Below, one piece after another: positions 36,475 through 44,281 of a stretch of 64,000 nucleotides of DNA (the stretch's first letter is position 1; each line of letters begins with the position of its first letter). The stretch comes from Gulosibacter macacae (GTDB lineage: Bacteria > Actinomycetota > Actinomycetes > Actinomycetales > Microbacteriaceae). A model generated the notes under the pieces. The model did not search any database. It was not told the origin of the DNA and was given only the letters and a program-made list of their open reading frames with translations. The stretch spans positions 92,800 to 156,799 of the forward strand of contig NZ_RQVS01000003.1 in NCBI RefSeq assembly GCF_003865375.1. Direction: 5' to 3'. A program made the translations under genes and the position numbers.

Positions 36475-36795
36475 CTATGCGAACAATCTTTCGTCTATTT
36501 CGTCGTCCCAGGCGCGCGCGAGCGACCAGGAGCCATCGGGGAGTCGGGTGAGGTCGAAGCTGCCGTCGAGGGGTCGGCGCACCGGCTGCAGGGGAGTTGC
36601 ATCCACTCGCCACATCTCGCGCTCGAAGCGACCGCCGCTTCCACGTGGTGCCCGTGTTGCGGCCAGCCACCAGGGTTCGCGGCTGAGCCAGGGTTCGGGC
36701 GCGCAGGTGACGCCGTAGCGCACGCCGCGCCAAATAAAGCGCACGGGGGCGCCGTTCGGTGAGAGCTCCACCTCGACCTGTTCGTCGACGACCAT
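36475..36795 (-). CDS. DUF6504 family protein
   Basis: A 106-residue protein rich in Trp and Arg, with a repeated beta layout (GAPVRFIWRGVRYGV, then WRVDA, then FDLTRLPDGSWSLARAWDD). It matches the small DUF6504 family found beside dnaE2 or imuB in actinobacteria. The start at 36795 (MVVDEQ) is chosen because GGAGGAG lies 5 nt upstream; ATG 36807 overlaps that site. The stop is 2 bases before dnaE2, so the two are one operon. Its role is unknown; the context suggests part of the mutasome. Confidence 0.8.
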   Translation of the reverse strand: MVVDEQVEVELSPNGAPVRFIWRGVRYGVTCAPEPWLSREPWWLAATRAPRGSGGRFEREMWRVDATPLQPVRRPLDGSFDLTRLPDGSWSLARAWDDEIDERLFA

Positions 36796-36816
36796 GATCT
36801 CCTCCATCGTTCGTAG

Positions 36817-36832
36817 TCGAATCTATGTTCGA
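36817..36832. promoter_or_regulatory. LexA (SOS) box
   Basis: TCGAATCTATGTTCGA matches the actinobacterial and Bacillus-type SOS consensus TCGAACNNNNGTTCGA with one mismatch. It lies 22 bases upstream of the DUF6504-dnaE2 operon start, as expected for a DNA-damage-induced mutasome. Confidence 0.8.
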
Positions 36833-36911
36833 CAATGAACGTAGATGGAGCCTACGACACGAGGTGGCGACCCGCTAGTTCTGGATGCTGTGGATCAGCA
36901 CGCTGCCCAAA

Positions 36912-36969
36912 ATGTCATCCAGATGGGCCGATCCGGTTATATAACCGGATCGGCCCATCTGGATGACAT
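36912..36969. terminator. Perfect 58-nt palindrome after the App1-like gene
   Basis: 29 bases pair exactly with the following 29, without a loop. The central 22 bp are identical to those of the palindrome at 8683, the outer GTCATC is also shared, and only the intervening arm differs (CAGATGGGCC here). It lies 53 bases past the stop of the minus-strand phosphatase gene, which fits a terminator; the shared core suggests more than that. Confidence 0.65.
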
Positions 36970-37021
36970 CTAGGGTTTGCGGTACGCAACAGCACCGCAT
37001 CCTGATGACAATTAGGTCGAG

Positions 37022-38230
37022 CTACTCGGCGAGTTCCGGCGGGAACGGCCGCGCAATGCGGCGGTCGCCAAGGGTCTTCGAGAGGTCAACGAGCTCCGCC
37101 GCCGACGGGTCGTCATCGAGCAGGCCCAGCTGCGCGAGTTTCTGCATGAGAATGGCGCCGTTCGGGGCGTGCACCCACGGCACATTCGTGCGCGCACGCC
37201 AACGAGCCGATGAGGATGCGCGGGCGCCCGCAAGCACCGACTCGGTGTTCGAGAGCTGGCGGATCGCGACGCCAACCACCGCATCCGGGTGCTCTTCGGC
37301 AAACTCACCGAAGATCTCCTCATCGTGCTGTCCGTCGTCACCGATGAGCAGCCACTGCATGTGCGGGAACTCTTCGTGCAGGCGGCGCAGGTTCTCACGC
37401 TTGTGCTCGGTGCCCGAACGGAACAGCCGCTGCGGGGTGGGGCCCCAATCGGTGAGCAACAGCGGCCCGAAGGGGTAGAGGTTGCGGCCGAGGAAGCGCG
37501 CGAGCGTCGGCGCCACATTCCACGAACCGGTCGAAAGGTAGAGCACCGGCGTCGTGTCATGACCGAAGCGGTCGATCAGGCGGTCGTAGAGCACGTTCAT
37601 CCCCGGCACTGCCGAGCGCGCGTGCTCATCGAGCACGAAGGTATTCCACGCGGCGAGCAACGGACGCGGCAGCGAGGTCACCATCACCGTGTCGTCAATA
37701 TCCGAGACAATGCCGACGCGCTGCTCATCACCGACGATAAAGATCTTCGCCTCCGAGACTTCGCCATCGGCGCTCACAAACTCAATGGTGTTCCAGCCCG
37801 GAGGCAGCGTTGCCGGAATGTGCTGGTCAATGATGCCGCCGCGATCGGCCTCGAAGGGATGCTCCACCTCGCCAATACGCACGAAACCCTGTGCGTGCGG
37901 CACAGCAACGCGCGTGAATCCGCGCCAACCGCGCACTGAGCGCTCCTTGCGACGCTTGCCAATACGCAGCGTCGGGAAGCGGCGACGGCCAGCGCGGCGC
38001 ACCGCGACCGGCACCATGTGCACTCGGCCGAACACGCGCACCCACTCGGTCGAGCCGTAGCCCGCGTAGGCCTCCACCGCTTCAACCTGGCCGCGCTCGC
38101 GGGCGCGGTGCATGCGAGTGCGTTTGATCGCATCCTCAATGCGGAAAGCATTGTTGATCGCGAGTCGGCTTAGCGGGTTGCTAATGACTCGATCACGGAT
38201 CGGTTCTCGGCGGGGAGTGATGATGCGCAC
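37022..38230 (-). CDS. App1-like phosphatase (DUF2183, HAD fold)
   Basis: A 402-residue protein. The N-terminal 180 residues are basic with a beta-rich section. The C-terminal App1/DUF2183 domain begins with the HAD nucleophile motif VGIVSDIDDTVM (about residue 200). It continues with LYLSTGSWNV, then KRENLRRLHEEFP and WLLIGDDGQHDEEIF, the later HAD motifs. The family name comes from yeast phosphatidate phosphatase App1; bacterial members are unstudied. The start is taken at 38230. It ends before the 58-nt palindrome. Confidence 0.82.
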   Translation of the reverse strand: MRIITPRREPIRDRVISNPLSRLAINNAFRIEDAIKRTRMHRARERGQVEAVEAYAGYGSTEWVRVFGRVHMVPVAVRRAGRRRFPTLRIGKRRKERSVRGWRGFTRVAVPHAQGFVRIGEVEHPFEADRGGIIDQHIPATLPPGWNTIEFVSADGEVSEAKIFIVGDEQRVGIVSDIDDTVMVTSLPRPLLAAWNTFVLDEHARSAVPGMNVLYDRLIDRFGHDTTPVLYLSTGSWNVAPTLARFLGRNLYPFGPLLLTDWGPTPQRLFRSGTEHKRENLRRLHEEFPHMQWLLIGDDGQHDEEIFGEFAEEHPDAVVGVAIRQLSNTESVLAGARASSSARWRARTNVPWVHAPNGAILMQKLAQLGLLDDDPSAAELVDLSKTLGDRRIARPFPPELAE

Positions 38231-38283
38231 CCGGTCATCCTTCCATGGCCGGGCAACAGCGCCGTACCAGCGGCTCGGGGCGG

Positions 38284-39009
38284 CTAGAGTTCGATCGGTT
38301 CGATGAGCGCGGCATCGTTTTCGCGCACATTGCCGACGCGGCGGTCGACCGGATAGTGCTCAAGGCGCTCGGCAACCGTGGCCGAGCGATCGGCGAAGTC
38401 GAGGATGAGATCGGCATTGCCGTCGACGGTGGGGTCGAGCCACTCGGCGACGTCAGTGCGGTCGAGAAAGACGGGCATCCGGTCATGCAATTCGGCCATT
38501 GGTCCGGGTGCCGAATCGCGCGTAAGAATCGTCGCGCTGAGCAGCCACTCGCCGTCGGGCGCCCGCCACCACTCGTAGAGCCCGGCGAAGAGCATGAGCG
38601 AGCCATCGGCCGGTCGAATGAAATAGGGCTGCTTTGTGCCGCCCGCGAGCTTTTGCCACTCGTAGTAGCCATCGGCGGGAATCACACCGCGACGCTTCTT
38701 CACGGACGCACGAAAGGTGGGCTTCGTCGCGGCAGTCTCGCTGCGGGCGTTGAACGCGCGCACGCCCACCGACTCGTCTTTCGCCCAGGTCGGCACGAGT
38801 CCCCAGCGGGCGAGTTCGAGCCGGCGAATCGGCTCAGGTCCGTACTCATCGACTTCTTCGGCCGGGGCTGCGGCTTCGACGACGATTGGGATGCGCGTGG
38901 TCGGGGCGACGTTGTACGACTCGCGCACGGGCTCGTCACTCACGCGATCTACCTCGAGATCGGCAGCGAGATCAGCGCTCGCGCGCGCGACGACGAACCT
39001 TCCGCACAT
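38284..39009 (-). CDS. SRAP domain protein (YedK/HMCES)
   Basis: A 241-residue SRAP protein that crosslinks to abasic sites in single-stranded DNA through Cys2 (MCGRFVV start). Other active-site marks are YNVAPTT (Asn region), ARWGLVPTWAKD, then FNARSETAATKPTF and ADGYYEWQ, with the catalytic Glu in YEW. HDRMPVFL supplies the conserved His. The start at 39009 is required to place Cys2. It is divergent from the dedA-like gene with 42 bases between. Confidence 0.93.
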   Translation of the reverse strand: MCGRFVVARASADLAADLEVDRVSDEPVRESYNVAPTTRIPIVVEAAAPAEEVDEYGPEPIRRLELARWGLVPTWAKDESVGVRAFNARSETAATKPTFRASVKKRRGVIPADGYYEWQKLAGGTKQPYFIRPADGSLMLFAGLYEWWRAPDGEWLLSATILTRDSAPGPMAELHDRMPVFLDRTDVAEWLDPTVDGNADLILDFADRSATVAERLEHYPVDRRVGNVRENDAALIEPIEL

Positions 39010-39051
39010 GCATCCAGCGTACGCGCGGCGGGCCTCTGCGAGGCTGGTGGG

Positions 39052-39747
39052 ATGCTCAACGAGCTCATTGACTGGCTGATTAGTACCGTGCAACAGATTG
39101 ACCCGGTGCTGAGATTCCTGCTCGCTGGCTTGGCGATTCTGCTGGAAACGAGCCTGCTCATCGGGCTCATCGTGCCCGGGGATACGGTGCTTCTGGTCGC
39201 CTCGACCGGCGTGACGAACTGGGGTGCGTGGGCGGCACTCGTCGCGGCCGGCATCATCGGCGCGCTCTGCGGCGAATCGCTCGGCTACCTCATTGGTCGC
39301 TGGCTCGGTGAACCGTTGCAACGCTCGTGGCTCGGCCGCAAGATCGGCGCGAAGCGCTGGGCCGCCGCCGAAGCGTTCCTGCATCGGCGCGGGGGAGTGG
39401 CGGTGTTTATCTCGCGCTTCTTGCCGGTGCTGCACTCACTCGTGCCAGCAACCGCCGGCATCGCGCGCATGCCCTATCGCAAGTTCATGGCCTGGACTGC
39501 CCCCGCCTGCACCATTTGGGCGCTTGCCTATGTGTCGGCCGGGGCGCTCGCGACCGCAAGCTATGCCCAGCTCGGTCAACGCCTGCACTGGGCGGGCTAC
39601 ATCTTTGTCGCGGTGATCGTGCTGTTCCTGGTCGGGATGTGGTTGGTCAAGCGGATGCTCTCGCGCCGCGTCGACGCCGAGGTCGATGCTGAACTCGACT
39701 CCGAGCGCAAAAAGGATGTGGACGCATCCGAGTTTGCAAGCGAGTGA
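39052..39747 (+). CDS. DedA family membrane protein
   Basis: A 231-residue membrane protein of the DedA/SNARE-associated family. Marks include LLETSLLIGLIVPGDTVLL, then GALCGESLGYLIGRWLG and FISRFLPVLHSLVPATAGIA, the family's re-entrant loop with its conserved Arg. It has about five transmembrane segments and an acidic C-terminal tail. DedA proteins take part in lipid-carrier flipping and envelope homeostasis. ATG 39052 is the only start that gives the family's N-terminus. Confidence 0.9.
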   Translation: MLNELIDWLISTVQQIDPVLRFLLAGLAILLETSLLIGLIVPGDTVLLVASTGVTNWGAWAALVAAGIIGALCGESLGYLIGRWLGEPLQRSWLGRKIGAKRWAAAEAFLHRRGGVAVFISRFLPVLHSLVPATAGIARMPYRKFMAWTAPACTIWALAYVSAGALATASYAQLGQRLHWAGYIFVAVIVLFLVGMWLVKRMLSRRVDAEVDAELDSERKKDVDASEFASE

Positions 39748-39819
39748 CGAAACCTACGCCTGACCGCGCGAGGGATTCGTACAAATAGTGAATGGCGTTC
39801 ATCCGTTCACCCAGAGGAC

Positions 39820-39825
39820 TAGACT
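39820..39825 (+). promoter_or_regulatory. -10 element TAGACT of cyd operon
   Basis: TAGACT is about 84 bases upstream of the cydA GTG and would give a leader of roughly 78 nt, followed by the ribosome site CGGAGGG. Confidence 0.4.
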
Positions 39826-39909
39826 GGCGGCGGAGTCTTCGCTGAGAAATCAAGTCGAAACCGAGATCCCAGCGAACTCGTACCATTCCTCATTCAATCG
39901 GAGGGTTTC

Positions 39910-41334
39910 GTGGACGCCTTACTGGATCCGCTCGTTCTGTCTCGATGGCAATTTGGCCTGACGACGCTGTACCACTTCTTGTTCGTGCCGATCACGCTGG
40001 GCATGGTGCTCGCGGTCGCGATCTGGCAGACCGCCTGGGTGCGCACCGGCAAGGTCGTCTACCTGCAGCTCACCCGCTTCTTCGGTCAGATGTTCCTCAT
40101 CAACTTTGCGATGGGCATCGTCACCGGCATCGTGCAGGAGTTCCAGTTCGGTATGAACTGGTCAAACTACTCGCGCTTTGTCGGTGACATTTTTGGTGCA
40201 CCGCTCGCGTTCGAGGGCCTGCTCGCCTTCTTCATGGAAGCGACCTTCATTGGTCTGTGGATCTTCGGCTGGAACAAGCTCAAGCCCGGCGTCCACCTCA
40301 TCACCATCTGGATGACCGTGGTCGGCACCTGGGTCTCGGCCTACTTCATCCTCGCCGCGAATGCGTTCATGCAGAATCCGGTCGGCTACGAACTCAACGC
40401 CGAAACGGGTCGTGCCGAGCTCGTCGACTTTGGCGCCGTGCTCTTCAACCCGGTGGCGCTCACGCAGCTGCCGCACACACTGACCGCCTCGGTCATGCTT
40501 GCCTGCACGATCATCGTTGCGACCGCCGCCTGGCACCTCAAGAAGGGCCAGCACATTGAGACCTTCCGCCCGGCGCTGAAGTTCGGCCTCTGGGGTGTGC
40601 TCATCTCGGGCTTCGGCATCATGATTTCGGGTCACTCGCTCGGCCTGGCAATGACCGAGACGCAGCCGATGAAGATGGCCGCGGCCGAGGCCATGTATGC
40701 GACGTCTTCGGGCGCGGATGCATCCTTCTCGCTCTTCTCGATTGGTACGCCAGATGGCGCGCACGAGGTCTGGTCACTGCGCATCCCGTATCTCGCGGCC
40801 TTCCTCGCCACGAACTCGTTCGAAGGCACCGTGCACGGTCTCAACGACCTGCAGGCCGACTACACCGCCCTTTACGGTGCTGGCGACTACATGCCGATCA
40901 TCTGGATCACCTACTGGTCGTTCCGCTGGATGATGTTCTTCGGCTTCGCCGCCATGGCAATCGCCTTCATCGGCCTCATCGTCACCCGCAAGAGCTACGA
41001 CACGAAGCCGTGGCACTGGAACATCGCGATCTGGACCGCCACCTTCCCACTCTGGGGCATCCTCATCGGTTGGGTGTTCACCGAAATGGGGCGCCAGCCG
41101 TGGATCGTGTTCGGTCTGATGAAGACCGAAGACGGTGTCTCACCCAATGTCACCGGCCTCACGGTGCTCCTCTCGCTCGTCGGCTTCACGCTCGTCTACG
41201 GCATCCTCGCCGTGGTCGAACTCAAGCTGCTGCTCAAGGCGGCGCAATCCGACCCCATCCAGGTCGAAGCGGCCAATGAAGACGGCGTCGTTGAAAACGT
41301 CGAAGACCTCAAGGTGAAAGCGAGCGTCTACTAA
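39910..41334 (+). CDS. cydA: Cytochrome bd ubiquinol oxidase subunit I
   Basis: A 474-residue subunit of the high-affinity bd oxidase, which reduces O2 with electrons from quinol. Marks are LSRWQFGLTTLYHFLFVPIT with the haem b595 His, the FQFGMNWSNYSRFVGD segment, the Glu-containing EATFIGLW and GWVFTEMGRQPW. The quinol loop is short, as in Gram-positive CydA. GTG start with GGAGGG upstream. The TAA overlaps the cydB start (TAATG). It heads cydAB. Confidence 0.97.
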   Translation: MDALLDPLVLSRWQFGLTTLYHFLFVPITLGMVLAVAIWQTAWVRTGKVVYLQLTRFFGQMFLINFAMGIVTGIVQEFQFGMNWSNYSRFVGDIFGAPLAFEGLLAFFMEATFIGLWIFGWNKLKPGVHLITIWMTVVGTWVSAYFILAANAFMQNPVGYELNAETGRAELVDFGAVLFNPVALTQLPHTLTASVMLACTIIVATAAWHLKKGQHIETFRPALKFGLWGVLISGFGIMISGHSLGLAMTETQPMKMAAAEAMYATSSGADASFSLFSIGTPDGAHEVWSLRIPYLAAFLATNSFEGTVHGLNDLQADYTALYGAGDYMPIIWITYWSFRWMMFFGFAAMAIAFIGLIVTRKSYDTKPWHWNIAIWTATFPLWGILIGWVFTEMGRQPWIVFGLMKTEDGVSPNVTGLTVLLSLVGFTLVYGILAVVELKLLLKAAQSDPIQVEAANEDGVVENVEDLKVKASVY

Positions 41335-42425
41335 TGGATCTGCAGATTCTCTGGTTCTGGATCGTCGGATTCCTGTTCATCGGGTACTTCGTCCTCGACG
41401 GCTTCGACTTCGGCGTTGGCATCGCCCTGCCCTTCGTGGGCAAGGACGACACCGACCGTCGCGTACTCATCAACACCATCGGCCCGATCTGGGACCTCAA
41501 CGAGACCTGGGTCATCGTCGCCGGTGCGTGTCTGTTCGCCGCCTTCCCTGAGTGGTACGGCACGATCTTCGCCGGTGCCTACCTGGCACTGTTCGTCATC
41601 CTCATCGCACTGATTGTGCGCGGCGTCTCGTTTGAGTACCGCCACCAGGGCAAGGGCGTGCAGTGGACCCGCTGGTTCGACGGCATGATCTTCTGGGGCT
41701 CGGCGATCCCGGCGCTGCTGTGGGGTGTCGCCTTCGCGAACATCGTGCGCGGTATGCCGATGGTTGAGGCAGTCGCGGGTGGCACCAATGTCACCGGTGA
41801 ACTCACCTTCCACTACAACTACTCGGGCACGTTCTTCGATCTGCTCAACTTCTACTCGCTGCTCGGTGGCCTCACGACGCTCGCGCTGTTCTTCTACCAC
41901 GGCCTCGTGTTCATCACGCGCAAGACCGATGGTGAGCTGCAGCAACGCGCGAAGCGCCTCGCGACTCTCGTTGGTGTGGCCGTCGCGGTGCTCGCGATCG
42001 CCTTCCTCGGCTGGACCGTCATCGCCTACTTCAGCGTGCCGACGCTCGTGCTTTGCCTCATCGCAGTGCTCGCGTTCGTCGCCTCGTGGGTGGCGAACCT
42101 CATGGGTAAGGATGGGGCTGCGTTCGGTTTCGGTGTCGTCACCATCATTGGCGCGGTTGGCGGGCTCTTCTCGACGCTCTTCTTCTCGCACGGTGGCGAG
42201 CACATGCTCATGAAGAACCTCATCGAGGGTGGCCGCGATATGACCATCTACAGCGGTTCGGCAAGCCAGACGACGCTGGAAATCATGTCGTGGGCGTTCC
42301 TGTTCATCATGCCGTTTGTCATCGCCTACCAGGCGTGGTCATTCTGGACCTTCCGCAAGCGCCTGCGTCGCGACGACTTCATTGCCGAGGCGGAATCGCC
42401 TGCGGTGGAGCACGTCGGCGCGTAG
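41334..42425 (+). CDS. cydB: Cytochrome bd oxidase subunit II
   Basis: A 363-residue membrane subunit with the family N-terminus MDLQILWFWIVGFLFIGYF, then DGFDFGVGIALPF and GPIWDLNETWVI. About eight hydrophobic segments. It completes the bd oxidase with CydA and is translationally coupled to it. A hairpin follows. Confidence 0.96.
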   Translation: MDLQILWFWIVGFLFIGYFVLDGFDFGVGIALPFVGKDDTDRRVLINTIGPIWDLNETWVIVAGACLFAAFPEWYGTIFAGAYLALFVILIALIVRGVSFEYRHQGKGVQWTRWFDGMIFWGSAIPALLWGVAFANIVRGMPMVEAVAGGTNVTGELTFHYNYSGTFFDLLNFYSLLGGLTTLALFFYHGLVFITRKTDGELQQRAKRLATLVGVAVAVLAIAFLGWTVIAYFSVPTLVLCLIAVLAFVASWVANLMGKDGAAFGFGVVTIIGAVGGLFSTLFFSHGGEHMLMKNLIEGGRDMTIYSGSASQTTLEIMSWAFLFIMPFVIAYQAWSFWTFRKRLRRDDFIAEAESPAVEHVGA

Positions 42426-42434
42426 TCGCTGAAT

Positions 42435-42468
42435 AATCAGGCCCTCGGAGACCTCCGGGGGCCTGATT
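42435..42468 (+). terminator. Hairpin after cydB
   Basis: AATCAGGCCC (42435-42444) pairs with GGGCCTGATT (42459-42468), followed by TCGTTT. It may attenuate transcription between cydAB and cydDC. Confidence 0.7.
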
Positions 42469-42486
42469 TCGTTTCTGGGGTCGGCG

Positions 42487-42551
42487 AAGTGGTGCAGAAA
42501 CAAGGGTCATCCGGCGATATGCGCCGGATGATGCCTGTTTTTGCTCCACTT
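42487..42551. repeat. Long imperfect palindrome between cydB and cydD
   Basis: Thirty bases starting AAGTGG (42487) pair with 42522-42551 at 25 of 30 positions around a 5-nt loop; the inner 10 bp are perfect (TCATCCGGCG). The right arm contains TTTTT. It is a second hairpin after cydB. Confidence 0.55.
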
Positions 42552-42607
42552 GGCCGACGCGCTCTCTTCGGGTTCGCGAAATCTCGCCGGACTAAAGTGG
42601 AGGCACC

Positions 42608-44281
42608 GTGAAACCGCTTGATCCCCGCCTGCTTCGCTACGCTCGCTCATCCCGTGCGTTCTTGGTGCTCGGCGGATTGATCGGCGTCGTGCAGACCTTC
42701 GCGATGATCGGTTTCGCCTGGTGCATTTCGCTCGTCATCGTGCGAGCAATTGATGGCCAGGGTGCCGGAGCGCTTGCGCCATTCCTCTGGGGCGCACTTG
42801 CGTTTATCGTGGTTCGCGCCGCCACCCAGTGGCTCACCGAAGTCGCCGGTGCCCAAGCAGCTGCCCGCGCCAAGATGGAGCTACGCGCAGAACTCATGCG
42901 CGCGGTCGCAAAGCTCCGACCGACGCGGCTCGGTGGCTCCACCACCGAGGTGACGACGCTCGCCACCCACGGGCTCGAGGCGCTCGACCCCTACTTCGGC
43001 AAATACCTGCCGCAACTCATCCTCACATTCACCGCGATGCCGCTCCTCATCGGCTTCACCTTCCTGGTTGACCCGGTGTCCGCGATCACCGAGGTGCTCA
43101 CTATCCCGGTGATTCCGCTGTTCATGATTTTGATCGGGTGGGCGACCCAACGGGTGCAGCGACAGCAGTTCGATTCGCTCACGACGCTCGCGAACTCGTT
43201 CCTCGAGATCATTGCCGGGCTTTCGACGCTCAAGGTCTTTGGCCGTGCGCGTCGCCAGCGAGACCGGGTCGCCGCAATTACCGAGGATTACCGTCGCTCA
43301 ACCATGAAGGTGCTGCGGCTCTCGTTCCTGTCGGGTTTCGCGCTAGAACTCTTCGCCTCACTCGCCGTGGCGCTCGTGGCAGTGCAGATCGGCATCCGGC
43401 TTATCGACAATGACATGGCGCTGCAAGCCGGACTCATGGCACTCATCCTTGCCCCCGAGGTGTTTGCGCCGTTGCGTCAGGTCGGTGCGCAATTCCACGC
43501 GGCGTCCGAGGGCGTCACTGCCTCGCAACGGGTCTTCGTGATCATTGAGCGCGCGGCAAGCGTGAGTGACGCTGAGTCGGCGCGTCCCGATGCCGAGACC
43601 GCGCCCCGCCTGCGCACCGGGCTCGAATTGCGCGACGTGACCGTCGCCTACGACGGCCGCCCGGTGCTTGACGCGCTGGATGCATCCTTTGCTCGCGGCC
43701 AGGTCACCGCGATCGTGGCGGAGTCGGGCGCCGGTAAGTCGACCTTGCTCGCGTTCATTCGCGGTGAGCTCGATGCCGCCGACGCGACTGGAATCCGCGA
43801 ACTCGATGGTGCCGAACTCTCGGCGGCTTATGCGCACAATCATCTTGCATGGATGGGGCAATCACCCTCGCTCATGCAGGGCACGGTGCGTGACAACGTC
43901 GCGCTCGGCCGCCCCGAGCTCAGCGACGAGGCAGTGCAGGATGCACTCAATCTCGCGGGTCTCGACTGGCTCGACCCAGCGCGCGAACTCGGTGTTGGCG
44001 GTGAGGGCCTCTCGGGCGGCCAGGCGCAGCGGCTCGCGCTCGCCCGCACGATCGCCCGCGCTCGCGCGATTGATGCGGCGCTCGTGCTTGCCGATGAGCC
44101 GACGAGTGCGCTCGACGCCGAACGTGAGCAGGTCATCATTGCGGCCCTGCGCACTCTCGCCGAAGAGGGACGCGCGGTCATCGTCGTGAGCCACCGGCCC
44201 GCGGTTGTGGATGCGGCCGACCGGGTACTAGAGGTGCGCACGATCGTGAGCACTGCATCCGTAGCGGGAGGTGCCGATTGA
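42608..44281 (+). CDS. cydD: Cysteine/glutathione ABC exporter subunit CydD
   Basis: A 557-residue fused ABC transporter half: six transmembrane segments (about 20-300), then an ATPase domain with a degenerate Walker A AESGAGKST, signature EGLSGGQAQRLALART and Walker B ALVLADEPTSALD. CydDC exports thiols to the outside, which is needed for assembly of cytochrome bd. TAAAGT (42593-42598) and GGAGG precede the GTG start. Its position after cydAB fixes the assignment; CydD is the first of the two subunits. Confidence 0.92.
   Translation: MKPLDPRLLRYARSSRAFLVLGGLIGVVQTFAMIGFAWCISLVIVRAIDGQGAGALAPFLWGALAFIVVRAATQWLTEVAGAQAAARAKMELRAELMRAVAKLRPTRLGGSTTEVTTLATHGLEALDPYFGKYLPQLILTFTAMPLLIGFTFLVDPVSAITEVLTIPVIPLFMILIGWATQRVQRQQFDSLTTLANSFLEIIAGLSTLKVFGRARRQRDRVAAITEDYRRSTMKVLRLSFLSGFALELFASLAVALVAVQIGIRLIDNDMALQAGLMALILAPEVFAPLRQVGAQFHAASEGVTASQRVFVIIERAASVSDAESARPDAETAPRLRTGLELRDVTVAYDGRPVLDALDASFARGQVTAIVAESGAGKSTLLAFIRGELDAADATGIRELDGAELSAAYAHNHLAWMGQSPSLMQGTVRDNVALGRPELSDEAVQDALNLAGLDWLDPARELGVGGEGLSGGQAQRLALARTIARARAIDAALVLADEPTSALDAEREQVIIAALRTLAEEGRAVIVVSHRPAVVDAADRVLEVRTIVSTASVAGGAD

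Noticed and set aside
36473-36835. A longer DnaE2 start upstream of 36472
   Set aside because: That frame overlaps DUF6504 and the LexA box and lacks polymerase character; MSAFPHLHVASAF is the normal N-terminus.
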